A stretch of DNA of 64,000 nt from DATKFM01 sp963851215 (GCA_963851215.1 CAWKOG010000017.1:496001-560000), one strand, 5' to 3'. Positions 39,080-48,579 are shown, numbered from the stretch's first letter. Numbers and translations are program-made. The notes: a model not told the origin generated them from the sequence alone.

Positions 39080-39852
39080 ATGACTGAAACCGCGAAAGGC
39101 AATGCCCTCGTCACCGGCGCCGCCAAGCGCATCGGCCGCGCGATCGCGCTGGATCTCGCCGCCGCCGGATGGGACGTTGTCGGTGCACTATCACAAATCG
39201 GCTGACGAGGCGGCGAGCGCGGTCCGAGAGATCGAGGCTCTCGGCCGCCGCGCTGTCGCCATCAAAGCCGATCTGACCCGTGAATCCGAAGTCGCACAGA
39301 TCGTGCCGCAGGCCACGATCACCCTCGGCCCACTATCGTGCCTGGTGAACAGCGCCTCCACCTTCGTCATGGACGATATCCGCAGCGTGACCCGAGCCGG
39401 CTGGGACAGCCACATGGAGACCAACCTGCGGGCGCCGCTGGTGCTGAGCCAAGCCTTTGCCGCGCAGCTCCCCGACGGACAGACCGGCGCCATCGTCAAC
39501 ATGCTGGACGAGCGGGTGTGGAAACTGACGCCGTATTTCCTGTCCTACACGGTGGCGAAATGCGGCCTGTGGACCCTTACCCAGACCCTGGCGCTGGCCC
39601 TGGCGCCGCGCATCCGGGTCAATGGCATCGGTCCGGGGCCTACCCTGCCCAGCCCGCGCCAGACAGAAGCGCAATTCAAGGCCCAATGGGATTCCATGCC
39701 GCTGAAGCGCGGCACCACCCCGGCAGAGATCTGCCGGGCGGTGCGGTTTCATCCTGGAATCCCCCGCCCTGACCGGCCAGATGATCGCCCTGGACGGGGG
39801 TCAGCATCTGGGCTGGGCCGTTCCCAGTCGGGGATTTGTTCCCGAGGAATAG
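39080..39852 (+). CDS. SDR family, FolM/pteridine-reductase-like (frame interrupted twice)
   Basis: About 256 aa. The N-terminus NALVTGAAKRIGRAIALDLAAAGWDVV carries the cofactor motif TGAAKRIG, then VHYHKSADEA, NSAS and the Tyr-x3-Lys pair in SYTVAKCGL, and a C-terminus GQMIALDGGQHLGW. The Arg in the first motif and HYHKS after beta-2 are typical of NADPH-dependent pteridine reductases and FolM dihydromonapterin reductase. Breaks: +1 at GG 39182-39183 (restores VVVHYHKSADEA) and +1 at TTT 39747-39749 (restores VRFILESPALTGQ). Its stop is followed by a terminator. Confidence 0.85.
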
Positions 39853-39863
39853 AATCGGCTGCC

Positions 39864-39884
39864 GCCGGCCGCCGGCCGGCTTTT
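39864..39884 (+). terminator. Terminator after the FolM-like gene
   Basis: A perfect 7-bp stem (GCCGGCC / GGCCGGC) with a 3-nt loop, followed by four T residues. Confidence 0.8.
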
Positions 39885-40256
39885 AAGCTCCCATCGCGGC
39901 CGGACCCTCGCGTTACAGTTGTGCACATCGGGAGGCCGAGTAATTTCCTGGCCGGATTGTCAAGACTTAAGGCTGTTCCATTGCGGATACGTGGCACAGG
40001 CGTTACGACCGCCAAATGCAGAATCGGCCAATTTCAATAACTTAGATATTCATGCCCAAAATTTAGGCAATCCGCCCAAAGCCGCGCATTTACTTTGTTT
40101 CAACCATTCAGGCAGGGTGTTTCCAACAGACTTATCCACAGGCGGGGTGGACAGGCCGATAAAATGCTATGCATCTCCCGGCCGGGCGATGGCCCTGTCA
40201 TTGTCCGCGGGAATTACTACGTGTTTGGCCGGTTCCGCTGATGGAGAATGCCGGCG
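39885..40256. other. Intergenic region upstream of uvrC
   Basis: About 370 bases with no convincing gene. The segment 40010-40110 is AT-rich compared with its surroundings. A perfect DnaA box TTATCCACA is at 40132-40140. I could not assign a promoter. No LexA-type site is seen. Confidence 0.5.
40132..40140 (+). promoter_or_regulatory. DnaA-box match TTATCCACA
   Basis: An exact match to the consensus DnaA box. A single 9-mer is weak evidence, and nothing else here looks like an origin. Confidence 0.3.
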
Positions 40257-42204
40257 ATGCCGGATCCGAAATCAACCCGCGAGACGACCCCGGCCGGCAC
40301 TCCGGATGCCGCCTTCGATATTGATTCGCCGAATGAATTCACAGGCGGACCGACGCGCCTGCAGCGCGGCGTCGAGGTGATATTAGCGCAATTGAAGAAC
40401 CTGCCGAGCGGTCCCGGCGTCTATCGCATGCTCAACGACAAGGGCGATCCGCTCTATGTCGGCAAAGCACGGAGCCTGCGGAAACGCGTCGGCACCTACA
40501 CGCAGATCGACAGGCTGGCCAACCGCCTGCAGCGCATGGTCGCGGAAACGACCACGCTTGAGGTGATCGCGACGCACACCGAGGTCGAAGCGCTGCTGCT
40601 CGAGAGCAATCTGATCAAGCGCCTCGCACCCCGCTACAACGTACAATTGCGGGACGACAAATCCTTCCCCTACATCCTGATCGCCCGGGATCACGCCGCG
40701 CCGCAGATCCTGAAGCATCGCGGCGCCCGGGATCGGCGCGGCGAGTATTTCGGTCCCTTCGCTTCCGCCGGCGCCGTCAACAACACGATCACGGCGCTGC
40801 AGCGCGCCTTCCTGCTGCGCTCCTGTTCCGATGCCGTCTATGCCAGCCGCACCCGCCCGTGCCTGCAGTATCAGATCAAGCGCTGCTCGGCGCCCTGCGT
40901 CGGCCGCATCACCGACGCGGAGTATGGACGGCTGGTGGATGAGGCCGGCGATTTCCTCTCCGGTCATAGCCGCGAAGTGCAGGACCGTCTCGCCAGGGAG
41001 ATGCAGGCGGCCAGCGACGCGCTGGAGTTCGAGCGCGCGGCGCGGCTGCGCGACCGGGTGCGCGCCCTCGCCCACATCCAATCGCACCAGGGCGTCAATG
41101 TCGCCGGGCTGGACGAGGCCGACATCATCGCCGCGCATCAGGCGGGCGGGCAGACCTGCGTCCAGGTCTTCTTCTTCCGCGGCGGCAGCAACTACGGCAA
41201 CCGCGCCTATTTCCCCAGCCACGACCGGGAAATGGAGTTGCCCCAGGTGCTGAGCTCCTTCATCGGCCAGTTCTATGACAACAAGGAACCGCCGAAGCTG
41301 GTCCTGGTGAGCCATACGCCGCTGGAATCGGCGCTGTTGCAGGAAGCGCTGAGCGTCAAGGCCGGGCGGAAAGTGGAGTTGATCGCGCCCCGCCAGGGCG
41401 GCAAGCGCAAGCTGATCGATCAGGCGCTGCTCAATGCCAGGGAGGCGCTGGAGCGGCGGCTGGCGGAGAACGCCACCCAGCGGCAGCTCCTCGAAGGGCG
41501 TTGCGCAGTGCTTCGGCCTGGAGAGCGCGCCGCAGCGGATCGAAGTCTATGACAACAGCCACATCTCCGGCCGCAATGCCTATGGCGCGATGATCGTCGC
41601 CGGGCCGGACGGATTCCAGAAGAATGCCTATCGCAAATTCTCCATCGATCCCGAGGGCCTGACGCCCGGCGACGACTACGCGATGATGCGCCAGGTACTG
41701 ACCCGCCGCTTCTCCCGCGCGCTGAAGGAAGATCCGGAGCGCGACAAGGGGACCTGGCCGGATCTCGTGCTGGTGGATGGCGGCGCCGGCCAGTTGGGCG
41801 TGGCGCTGGAAGTCTTCGCCGAACTCGGCGTCACCGATGTGGCGCTGGTGGGCGTCGCCAAGGGACCGGACCGGGATGCCGGCCGTGAGCGATTCTTCAT
41901 GCCGGCGCGGGAGCCTTTCGGGCTCGAGCCGCGGGATCCCGTGCTCTATTTCCTGCAGCGCCTGCGGGACGAGGCGCACCGGTTCGCCATTGGCGCCCAT
42001 CGCAACAAGCGGTCGGCGCAGATCTCCCAATCGCCGCTGGACGAGATCCCGGGCATCGGCGCCAAGCGGAAGAAGGCCCTGCTGCATCGATTTGGATCGG
42101 CCAAGGCCGTGGCGCGGGCGGGGCTGGAAGACCTTCAGACGGTGGACGGTATCAGCGCCGCCGTTGCCAAGAAGATCTATGACTACTTCAATAGCAGCGG
42201 CTAA
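40257..42204 (+). CDS. uvrC: Excinuclease ABC subunit UvrC (frame interrupted once)
   Basis: About 648 aa. The nuclease that makes both incisions during nucleotide excision repair. GIY-YIG domain near residues 53-75 (GPGVYRMLNDKGDPLYVGKA); UVR domain LAREMQAASDALEFERAARL; then the RNase H-like half with YDNSHISGRNAYGAM and VLVDGGAGQLG; the C-terminal double HhH is IPGIGAKRKKALLHRFGSA and VDGISAAVAKKIYDYF. The frame moves +1 at GGG 41496-41498; with two Gs it reads LLEGVAQCFGLESAPQRIEV. The ATG at 40248 is also in frame but nearly abuts GGAG. pgsA follows, a common alphaproteobacterial order. Confidence 0.95.
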
Positions 42205-42238
42205 AATAACGAGAAACCTGGCCAGGATCGTCGCATTC

Positions 42239-42862
42239 ATGCTGTTCAATCTGCCCAACTTCCTCACGCTGTCGCGGATCTTCGTGATCCCGGTCATCGT
42301 CGGCCTGTTCTATCTCCGTGGCGACGAGGCGCGGTGGCTGGCGCTGGCGCTGTTCATCCTGGCAGGCATCACCGATTACTTCGACGGCTATTTCGCCCGG
42401 CGCTGGGCGCAGATCTCGCCGCTGGGGCGCTTCCTCGATCCGATCGCCGACAAGCTGCTGGTCGCCGCTGTCATCCTCATCCTGGTGGCCAAGGACCAGA
42501 TCACCGGCTGGGTCGTCCTGCCGGCGCTGATCATCCTCTGCCGCGAGGTGCTGGTGTCCGGCCTGCGGGAATTCCTGGCCCAGGCCAATGTGGGCGTGCC
42601 CGTCAGCCGGATGGCGAAATGGAAGACCATGCTGCAGATGGTGGCGCTGGGCTTCCTGTTGATCGGCGATACGGCCGATCCCTGGGTGAGGCTGGTGGGC
42701 GAAGTGGGGCTGTGGATCGCCGCCGCGCTGACGATCATCACCGGCTATGACTATCTGCATGCCGGCCTGAAACACATCGTCGCCGAACCGCCGCCGGCGC
42801 CAACCGTGAAACCCAAGCCGGCGCCCGGGCCGATCGCCGAACCGAGCCGGTCCGTCCACTGA
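42239..42862 (+). CDS. pgsA: CDP-diacylglycerol-glycerol-3-phosphate 3-phosphatidyltransferase
   Basis: 207 aa inner-membrane enzyme that makes phosphatidylglycerol phosphate from CDP-diacylglycerol and glycerol 3-phosphate, the first step to phosphatidylglycerol and cardiolipin. The CDP-alcohol phosphatidyltransferase motif is complete: DYFDGYFARRW then LGRFLDPIADK, giving the DG-x2-AR-x8-G-x3-D-x3-D pattern. Four or more membrane helices. A Pro/Ala/Lys-rich tail of about 25 residues is not part of the fold. It follows uvrC by 34 bases. Confidence 0.94.
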   Translation: MLFNLPNFLTLSRIFVIPVIVGLFYLRGDEARWLALALFILAGITDYFDGYFARRWAQISPLGRFLDPIADKLLVAAVILILVAKDQITGWVVLPALIILCREVLVSGLREFLAQANVGVPVSRMAKWKTMLQMVALGFLLIGDTADPWVRLVGEVGLWIAAALTIITGYDYLHAGLKHIVAEPPPAPTVKPKPAPGPIAEPSRSVH

Positions 42863-42890
42863 CGGACGGCGCGCTTTTCGGAGAATTGCC

Positions 42891-43418
42891 ATGAAACTGT
42901 TCGGCCTGGCCGGTTGGAGCGGCAGCGGCAAGACGACGCTGACGGCGAAACTGCTGCCCGAGCTGATCGCGCGCGGCATCACCGTCTCCACCATGAAGCA
43001 TGCGCACCACAATTTCGATATCGACCAGCCGGGCAAGGACTCCTACGTCCATCGCATGGCGGGCGCGCAGGAAGTGCTGGTGGCCTCGGCCAATCGCTGG
43101 GCGCTGATGCATGAGCACCGCGGCGCGCCGGAGCCGACGGCGGCCGAGCTGATCGCCCATATGACGCCGGTCGATCTGCTGCTGGTCGAGGGATTCAAGC
43201 GGGAGCCCCATGACAAGCTGGAGATCCACCGCGCCGCCAACGGCAAGCCGCTGATCTATCCGGACGACCAGTACATCGTCGCCATCGCCAGCGATATCAC
43301 GCTGCCGGATTGCCCCTTGCCGCAGTTGCCCCTTGATGATGTGCCGGCCATCGCCGCCTTCATCGTCAACCATTGCGGCCTGGTGCGGCCGCGCCCGCGA
43401 GCCGCTCAGGCTACTTAG
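42891..43418 (+). CDS. mobB: Molybdopterin-guanine dinucleotide biosynthesis protein MobB
   Basis: 175 aa GTP-binding adaptor. Walker A GWSGSGKTTLT at residues 8-18, the MKHAHHNFDIDQPGKDSYVH segment, and VDLLLVEGFKREPHDKLEIHR (Walker B-type) are all MobB signatures. MobB is thought to help deliver the cofactor or GTP to MobA. It sits between pgsA and moaD, in the same orientation and 28 bases after pgsA. Confidence 0.93.
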   Translation: MKLFGLAGWSGSGKTTLTAKLLPELIARGITVSTMKHAHHNFDIDQPGKDSYVHRMAGAQEVLVASANRWALMHEHRGAPEPTAAELIAHMTPVDLLLVEGFKREPHDKLEIHRAANGKPLIYPDDQYIVAIASDITLPDCPLPQLPLDDVPAIAAFIVNHCGLVRPRPRAAQAT

Positions 43419-43474
43419 ACTTTGCGCGGCTATGGGCTAGTGTGATTGGCGTGAACAGGTCAGGACAACAGGAA

Positions 43475-43726
43475 ATGCGCGTTCTCTATTTCGCCTGGGT
43501 GAAGAGCAAGGTCGGCATCGGCGAGGAACAGGTGGATCCGCCGGCGGGCGTGGCCACGGTCGGCTCGCTGCTGGACTGGCTCTCCCAGCGCAGCGCCAAG
43601 CATGCCGCGGCGCTGGCCAACCGTGCGGTCGTGCGCGTCGCCGTCAATCAGGAATATGTCGGCGCCGACCATCCGGTGAAACCTGGCGACGAAGTGGCGC
43701 TGTTCCCGCCGGTGACGGGAGGATGA
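43475..43726 (+). CDS. moaD: Molybdopterin synthase small subunit MoaD
   Basis: 83 aa from the ATG at 43475. The ubiquitin-like fold ends with the diagnostic double glycine (FPPVTGG), which is thiocarboxylated and supplies sulfur to MoaE when precursor Z is converted to molybdopterin. The longer upstream frame (from 43373) has no counterpart in the family. moaE follows, but an opposite-strand gene is placed between the two. Confidence 0.95.
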   Translation: MRVLYFAWVKSKVGIGEEQVDPPAGVATVGSLLDWLSQRSAKHAAALANRAVVRVAVNQEYVGADHPVKPGDEVALFPPVTGG

Positions 43727-43768
43727 TCGGCTTTTGAATACCAACGTCTGGCCGCACAAGATTTTCCA

Positions 43769-44179
43769 CTACAGACCTTTCTCCTCTCCGAGCCAAGCTC
43801 GCCAACCTTCGATCGAACGGCGGCGCTGCAACTCGGTGCCGCCATTGTTAAGAAAGCCAAAGGAAGTTCCCAAGGCGCGGCTCAAGGCCAAATTGGCAAG
43901 ATCAACCACAGTGGCCGGAGTATAGTGAACCCAAGCTTCAAAGTATCCCGGCGAGGCAGAGTGCGTCACAGAGGCAATTGCAATTGGGCGGCGGTCATCC
44001 ATTTGCCGGATCAGCGCAGGCGCAGCGTCCGAACCCAAATACAGCAGCTTGCAGACAGCTTCGGCTGCCAATTCAGACACTGTCGCACTTTCAATCAGAT
44101 CGCTGATCTGGGCATCTAGCGGCGATATGTGTGCTGCTAGATACTCTGTGGCTTTGGCGCTCAACGCTGAAGCCGCCAT
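43769..44179 (-). CDS. Low-GC antisense gene between moaD and moaE; HEAT-like, unknown
   Basis: 136 aa. Blocks such as LLYLGSDAAPALIRQMDDRRPIA and FLNNGGTELQRRRSIEGWRAWLGE look like short helical-repeat (HEAT/armadillo-like) proteins of unknown role. The G+C is visibly lower (near half) than in the flanking moa genes, which suggests a later insertion. Its start codon overlaps the moaE ATG by two bases on the opposite strand, so the two promoters or ribosome sites interfere. I see no convincing ribosome site for it, because that sequence would lie inside moaE. It might be a fragment of a longer gene. Confidence 0.55.
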   Translation of the reverse strand: MAASALSAKATEYLAAHISPLDAQISDLIESATVSELAAEAVCKLLYLGSDAAPALIRQMDDRRPIAIASVTHSASPGYFEAWVHYTPATVVDLANLALSRALGTSFGFLNNGGTELQRRRSIEGWRAWLGEEKGL

Positions 44180-44645
44180 GATCCGCGTGCAGCAAGAGGA
44201 CTTCGATATCGGCGCCGAGATTGCGGCGCTGACGGAAGGGCGCCGCGACGTCGGCGGCGTTGCGAGTTTCGTCGGCTTGGTGCGCGATGTGGCCGGCGGC
44301 GAGTCCGTCGGCGCGATGACGCTCGAGCACTATCCCGGCATGACCGAGAAAAAGCTGCAGGAGATCGATGAGGAGGCCAATCGCCGCTGGCCGCTTTCGG
44401 CCAGCCTGATCATCCACCGCTACGGGCGGCTGGAGCCGGGCGACCGCATCGTGCTGGTGATCACCGCCTCGCCGCACCGGCAGGCGGCGCTGGAATCCTG
44501 CGCTTTCCTGATCGATTGGCTGAAGACCAAGGCGCCGTTCTGGAAGCTGGAGGAGACCGGCGCGGGCGCGCAATGGGTGGAGGCGCGGGATAGCGATGAC
44601 AAGGCTGCCGGGCGCTGGGTTGCCCGAACGCCGGGCGCCGAATAG
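44178..44645 (+). CDS. moaE: Molybdopterin synthase catalytic subunit MoaE
   Basis: 155 aa. With MoaD it transfers sulfur to precursor Z. GGVASFVGLVRDVAGGESV, the LEHYPGMTEKKLQEI segment, IIHRYGRLEPGDRIVLV (Arg/His active-site block) and KTKAPFWKLEE with the catalytic Lys are all present. Followed by a strong terminator. Its ATG touches the start of the opposite-strand gene. Confidence 0.95.
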   Translation: MIRVQQEDFDIGAEIAALTEGRRDVGGVASFVGLVRDVAGGESVGAMTLEHYPGMTEKKLQEIDEEANRRWPLSASLIIHRYGRLEPGDRIVLVITASPHRQAALESCAFLIDWLKTKAPFWKLEETGAGAQWVEARDSDDKAAGRWVARTPGAE

Positions 44646-44665
44646 AACTCATTGGCAGAATACCC

Positions 44666-44691
44666 GGGCGGGCAATGACCCGCCCTTTTTT
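44666..44691 (+). terminator. Rho-independent terminator after moaE
   Basis: A perfect 7-bp stem (GGGCGGG / CCCGCCC), a 6-nt loop and six T residues. Confidence 0.93.
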
Positions 44692-44747
44692 GCCGGCGGG
44701 CGCAAGGCACGCCGGTTTTGCCAGACAACAATAAACCGGGGGAACTG

Positions 44748-46179
44748 ATGTCCGATCTTGAACTCTGCTATTTGCCGGCGACCGAGGCCATTGCCCGCTT
44801 CAAGGCCAAGACCTTGTCGCCCGTCGAACTCATGCAGGCGGTGATCGACCGCGCGGAAAAGGTGGAGAGGAAGATCAACGCCTTTCCGCTGAAGTTCTAT
44901 GACCGGGCGATGGCACAGGCGAAGAAGGCCGAGGAGAAGTACGGCAAGACCGACGGCCGGCCGCGGCCACTGGAGGGCCTGCCCGTCGCCATCAAGGACG
45001 AAGCCCTTATCAAGGGCGAGCGCGTGACGTTTGGGTCCCTCATCTACAAGGACTTCGTTGCGGATGAGACCAACCCGTCAATCGGCCGGCTGCTCAAGGC
45101 CGGCGCGATCATGCATGCGCGCTCGGCGGCGCCGGAGTTCTCCTGCGCCCCCTATACCCATTCCCGCATCCACGGCGTCACCCGCACGCCCTGGAACACC
45201 GCCTATTCCTGTGGCGGCTCGTCCGGCGGCGCCGGCGCCAGCCTTGCCGCCGGCACGACGGCGCTCGCCAGCGGCTCGGATATCGGCGGCTCCATCCGTA
45301 TCCCGGCATCGATGTCCGGCGTCGTCGGCTACAAGCCGCCCTTCGGCCGCAATCCCGACACACCGCCCTTCAACCTCGACCAGTACTGTCATATCGGGCC
45401 GATGGCGCGGACGGTCGCCGACGCGGCGCTGATGCAGAACATCATGTGCGGTCCCCATCCCGAGGACATCGCCACGCTGCGGCCGAAGGTTCGCATTCCC
45501 GCGCAATCTCGGCGACATCAACGGCTGGCGCATCGCCCTCTGCGTCAATCCGGCGGAGTATGATCTCGACCCCGACGTGGTGAAGAATACCCGCGCCGCC
45601 GCCGACATGTTCCGCGCCGCCGGCGCCATCGTGGAAGAGGTCGATCTCGGCTGGAAGCGCGTCGACGTGGTCCGCGCCGTCGAAGCCCATTTCGGTACCA
45701 TCTTCGGGCCGCAGGTCGACCGATATGTCAAGAAGCACCGCAAGATCATGACCGACTACGCGATCGACTTCGCCCGGGAGGCGAAGAGAATCAAGAAAGA
45801 GGATTTCCTGGCGGGACTGGAGATCGAGACCGCGATGTACAAATCGCTCGGGCCGATCCTGGAGAAATACCGCATCCTGCTCTGCCCGACACTGCCGCTG
45901 CCGGCGACCAAAGCGGGCGAGTCCTATGTCGGCAAGAAGCTGATGATCAATCGCAAGCCGCAGGCTTCCATCGCCCATTGGCTGATGACCACCTGCTTCA
46001 ACATCATGAGCCGATGCCCGGTCATGAGCATGCCCTCGGGCCTGGCCGCCAACGGCGTGCCGACGGGCCTGTCGATTGTCGGCCGCACCTATGACGATGT
46101 CAGCGTGTTCCGTGCCGCCAAGGCGTTCGAGGGCCAACGGCCCTGGTATCGGACGGCGGAACTGCGGCCGAAGCTTTAG
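44748..46179 (+). CDS. Amidase (amidase-signature family, frame interrupted once)
   Basis: About 476 aa. The Ser-cisSer-Lys triad is readable: Lys in LPVAIKDEALIKG, cis-Ser and Ser in CGGSSGGAGASLAAG and GSDIGGSIRIPASMSG, which continues GVVGYKP. It hydrolyses an amide or related bond; the substrate cannot be told, and GatA is unlikely because gatB/gatC are not next to it. GGGGGAACTG precedes the ATG at 44748. The frame moves +1 at CCC 45498-45500; one C fewer gives IPRNLGDINGWRIALCV. Probably cotranscribed with the histidine phosphatase that begins 21 bases later. Confidence 0.88.
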
Positions 46180-46199
46180 GTCCGCAGAGGGAGCCGTCG

Positions 46200-46772
46200 C
46201 TGATCTATCTGGTTCGTCATGGCGAGACGGAATGGAATTTGGCCTTGCGGATGCAAGGCCGGATGGATTCGCCGCTGACGCCGCTGGGCCTCGAGCAGGC
46301 CCGGCGGAATGCGGCGTTGTTGCGCTCGCAGATCGGCGATCCCAGCGGCTTTTCCCTGATCAGCAGTCCGCTCGGCCGCGCCCGCAAGACAGCGGAGATC
46401 ATCGGCGAGGCGCTTGCCCTGACGCCGTCCTTCGATCCGCGCCTGGTGGAAATCGGGCTCGGACGATGGGACGGCCTTACGGTCGATCAGATCAATGAAC
46501 GCTCGCCCGGCGCCTGGGACCGCTCGCGCCTTGACGGCTCTCTGTTCGGCGCCCCGGGAGGCGAGACGTATGAGGAAATGGAACTGCGGCTCGCGACCTG
46601 CCTGGCGGAACTGAAGCGTCCCGCCATCGTCGTCAGCCACGGCGTATCGATCCGATTCCTGCGCGGCCTGTTCCTGCGGCTCGACCGCGCCGGCATCTTC
46701 GGCCTGCAACCCTCGCGCCAGGACGGCGTGTTCCGTTGCCTCGACGGTCAGGTGGATTTTCTCGAGCCATAG
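46200..46772 (+). CDS. Histidine phosphatase family protein (apparent CTG start)
   Basis: 190 aa. Phosphohistidine motif LVRHGETEWN at residues 4-13, with PLGRARKTAEII, the acid in EIGLGRWDG and VSHGVSIRFLRGLF (second His). Such phosphatases act on small phosphate esters such as alpha-ribazole phosphate or phosphoglycerate. No ATG, GTG or TTG in frame lies ahead of the RHG motif; the only candidate is CTG at 46200, preceded by GAGGGAG at 7 bases. Either this is a rare CTG start or the base is a sequencing error. An ATG at 46251 would remove the catalytic motif and can be dismissed. Confidence 0.82.
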   Translation: MIYLVRHGETEWNLALRMQGRMDSPLTPLGLEQARRNAALLRSQIGDPSGFSLISSPLGRARKTAEIIGEALALTPSFDPRLVEIGLGRWDGLTVDQINERSPGAWDRSRLDGSLFGAPGGETYEEMELRLATCLAELKRPAIVVSHGVSIRFLRGLFLRLDRAGIFGLQPSRQDGVFRCLDGQVDFLEP

Positions 46773-46784
46773 GCCCGCACCTGG

Positions 46785-47678
46785 CTATCGGAACGGAGTG
46801 AAAAACTCCAGAAGCCGCTGCGCGGTCTGTTCCGGTTCTTCTTCGGCCAGGTAGTGATTGCAGGGCAGCGCGTCGCCGCGCAGCTCAGCGGCAAAATGCT
46901 TCCAGACGCTCAGTACATCGAAGTTCCGGCCGACCACTCCCTTTTCACCCCAGAGCAGGAGCACCGGGCAGGACAGCTTGCGCCCCTTGTCGGCGCGGTC
47001 ATGCTCGAGATCGATCGAGGCGCCGGCACGGTAGTCCTCCATCATTGCGTGCAATCGCGCCGGATCGCGAAAGGCTTTGGCGTAGCATTCCATCGCCTGG
47101 GGATCGATGGCGCCCGCGCGGCCGATCCGGCCGAAGGTGCGTTCCAAGAAGTAGTCGGGGTTCGCGCCAATCAGGCGCTCGGGAAGGTCGAATGGCTGGA
47201 TGAAGAAGAACCAGTGATAGTAGCCCGTGGCGAAGGCGCGGTTGACGTTCTCGTAATGATAGATCGTCGGCAGGATATCCATGATCGCCGCGGCCGTGAT
47301 CCGCTCCGGATGATCCAGCACCATCCGGTGCGTGGTGCGGGCGCCGCGGTCATGGCCGCAGACCAGGAATTTGTCGAAGCCCAAGGCGGTCATCACCGCA
47401 AGCTGATCGCCGGCCATGGCCCGGAATGAGTATGAGGCGTGGTCGGGTAGCGTGGCCGGCACCGAACTCTCGCCATAGCCGCGCAGATCCGTGGCAATGA
47501 CCGTGAACCGCTCCGCTAAGGCTGACGCAACCCGGTGCCACATCGCCAGGCTCTGCGGAAAGCCATGCAGGAGGAGCAGCGCCGGGCCGCTGCCGCCGAC
47601 CACGGCGGCGATCTCAGCGCCGGGAACGGCGATGCGCTTGCGTTCGAAGCCCGGGAAGAAATTCGGCGGCAGCGCCAC
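46785..47678 (-). CDS. Haloacid/fluoroacetate dehalogenase-like alpha/beta hydrolase
   Basis: 297 aa, cytoplasmic. The residues known from the Rhodopseudomonas fluoroacetate dehalogenase RPA1163 line up: nucleophile Asp110 with Arg111 and Arg114 in GHDRGAR, acid Asp134 (AIMDILPT), and halide-pocket His155-Trp156 (YYHWFFF), each at the same number; Tyr216 and His275 (CNHYLAEEEPE) fit Tyr219 and His280. The block QPFDLPERLIGANPDYFLE is also typical of haloacetate dehalogenases. The family hydrolyses 2-haloacids, including the C-F bond. The alternative is an epoxide hydrolase, but the HWFF block argues against it. Stop-to-start spacing with ilvE is 8 bases on the same strand. Confidence 0.85.
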   Translation of the reverse strand: MALPPNFFPGFERKRIAVPGAEIAAVVGGSGPALLLLHGFPQSLAMWHRVASALAERFTVIATDLRGYGESSVPATLPDHASYSFRAMAGDQLAVMTALGFDKFLVCGHDRGARTTHRMVLDHPERITAAAIMDILPTIYHYENVNRAFATGYYHWFFFIQPFDLPERLIGANPDYFLERTFGRIGRAGAIDPQAMECYAKAFRDPARLHAMMEDYRAGASIDLEHDRADKGRKLSCPVLLLWGEKGVVGRNFDVLSVWKHFAAELRGDALPCNHYLAEEEPEQTAQRLLEFFTPFR

Positions 47679-47686
47679 GGATTGCG

Positions 47687-48559
47687 CTAGGCGCGAACGA
47701 GGGCGGCGTAGTCGTCCATCATCTGGCGGGTGACATGGCCGACCTGGAAATTGTACTGGCCGATCTCGCCCACCGGCGTCACTTCCGCCGCCGTGCCGGT
47801 GATGAACACCTCGTCGGTCTTGCCAAGCTCCTCCGGCATGATCGCGCGTTCCACCACGTCATGGCCGCGTTTGCGCAGGAGGTCGATGACGGTGCGGCGG
47901 GTGATGCCGTCGAGGAAGCAATCGGGCTTGGGGGTATGCACCTTGCCGCCCTGCACGAGGAAGACATTGGCGCCCGTGGCTTCGGCGATCTGGCCGCGAT
48001 AGTCGAGCATCAAGGCATCGGCATAGCCGTCATTTTCCGCCGCATGCTTGGACAGAGTGCAGATCATGTAGAGTCCGGCGGCCTTTGAATTGGTCGGCGC
48101 AGTGTCGGGCGCCGGGCGCCGCCATTTGGAGAAAGTCATGCGGATGCCACGGGACTTAAGCTCCGGCGAGAAATAGGAGGGCCATTCCCAGGTGGCGATG
48201 GCCAGATGGATGGCGTTCTTTTGCGCCGACACGCCCATCATCTCGCTGCCGCGCCAGGCGACCGGACGCACATAGCAGTCGGTCAGCTTGTTGGCCGCGA
48301 TGCACGCCTTCTTGGCGGCGTCGATTTCCGCGGCGCTGAAGGGGATCTTGAAGCCGAGGATTTCCGCCGAACGGTGCAGGCGCTCGCTATGCTCGGTGGA
48401 TTTGAACACCTTGCCGTTGTAAGCGCGCTCGCCCTCGAAGACGCAACTCGCATAATGCAGGCCGTGGGTCAGCACATGCACCTTGGCATCGCGCCAGGGC
48501 GTCAGCTTGCCGTCGAACCAGATAACGCCATCGCGATCGTCAAAGGGCAGCACGCTCAT
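47687..48559 (-). CDS. ilvE: Branched-chain amino acid aminotransferase
   Basis: 290 aa PLP enzyme (fold type IV) that interconverts Leu/Ile/Val and their 2-oxo acids. THGLHYASCVFEGERAY is the substrate loop, Lys159 (TNSKAAG) binds PLP, DALMLDYRGQIAEATGANVFLV and LDGITRRTVIDLL are signature blocks, and ITGTAAEVTPVGEIG is the phosphate-binding end. The ATG at 48559 is divergent from a MarR-type regulator gene, with two matching palindrome-like sites between them. The dehalogenase-like gene downstream is close enough to be cotranscribed. Confidence 0.95.
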   Translation of the reverse strand: MSVLPFDDRDGVIWFDGKLTPWRDAKVHVLTHGLHYASCVFEGERAYNGKVFKSTEHSERLHRSAEILGFKIPFSAAEIDAAKKACIAANKLTDCYVRPVAWRGSEMMGVSAQKNAIHLAIATWEWPSYFSPELKSRGIRMTFSKWRRPAPDTAPTNSKAAGLYMICTLSKHAAENDGYADALMLDYRGQIAEATGANVFLVQGGKVHTPKPDCFLDGITRRTVIDLLRKRGHDVVERAIMPEELGKTDEVFITGTAAEVTPVGEIGQYNFQVGHVTRQMMDDYAALVRA

Positions 48560-48579
48560 GGGGTCCAGCCTTGTTGCAA

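Noticed and set aside
40132..40140. A replication origin near the DnaA box
   Set aside because: There is a single box and no partner boxes or oriC-neighbour genes. A second isolated match lies at 57444-57452.
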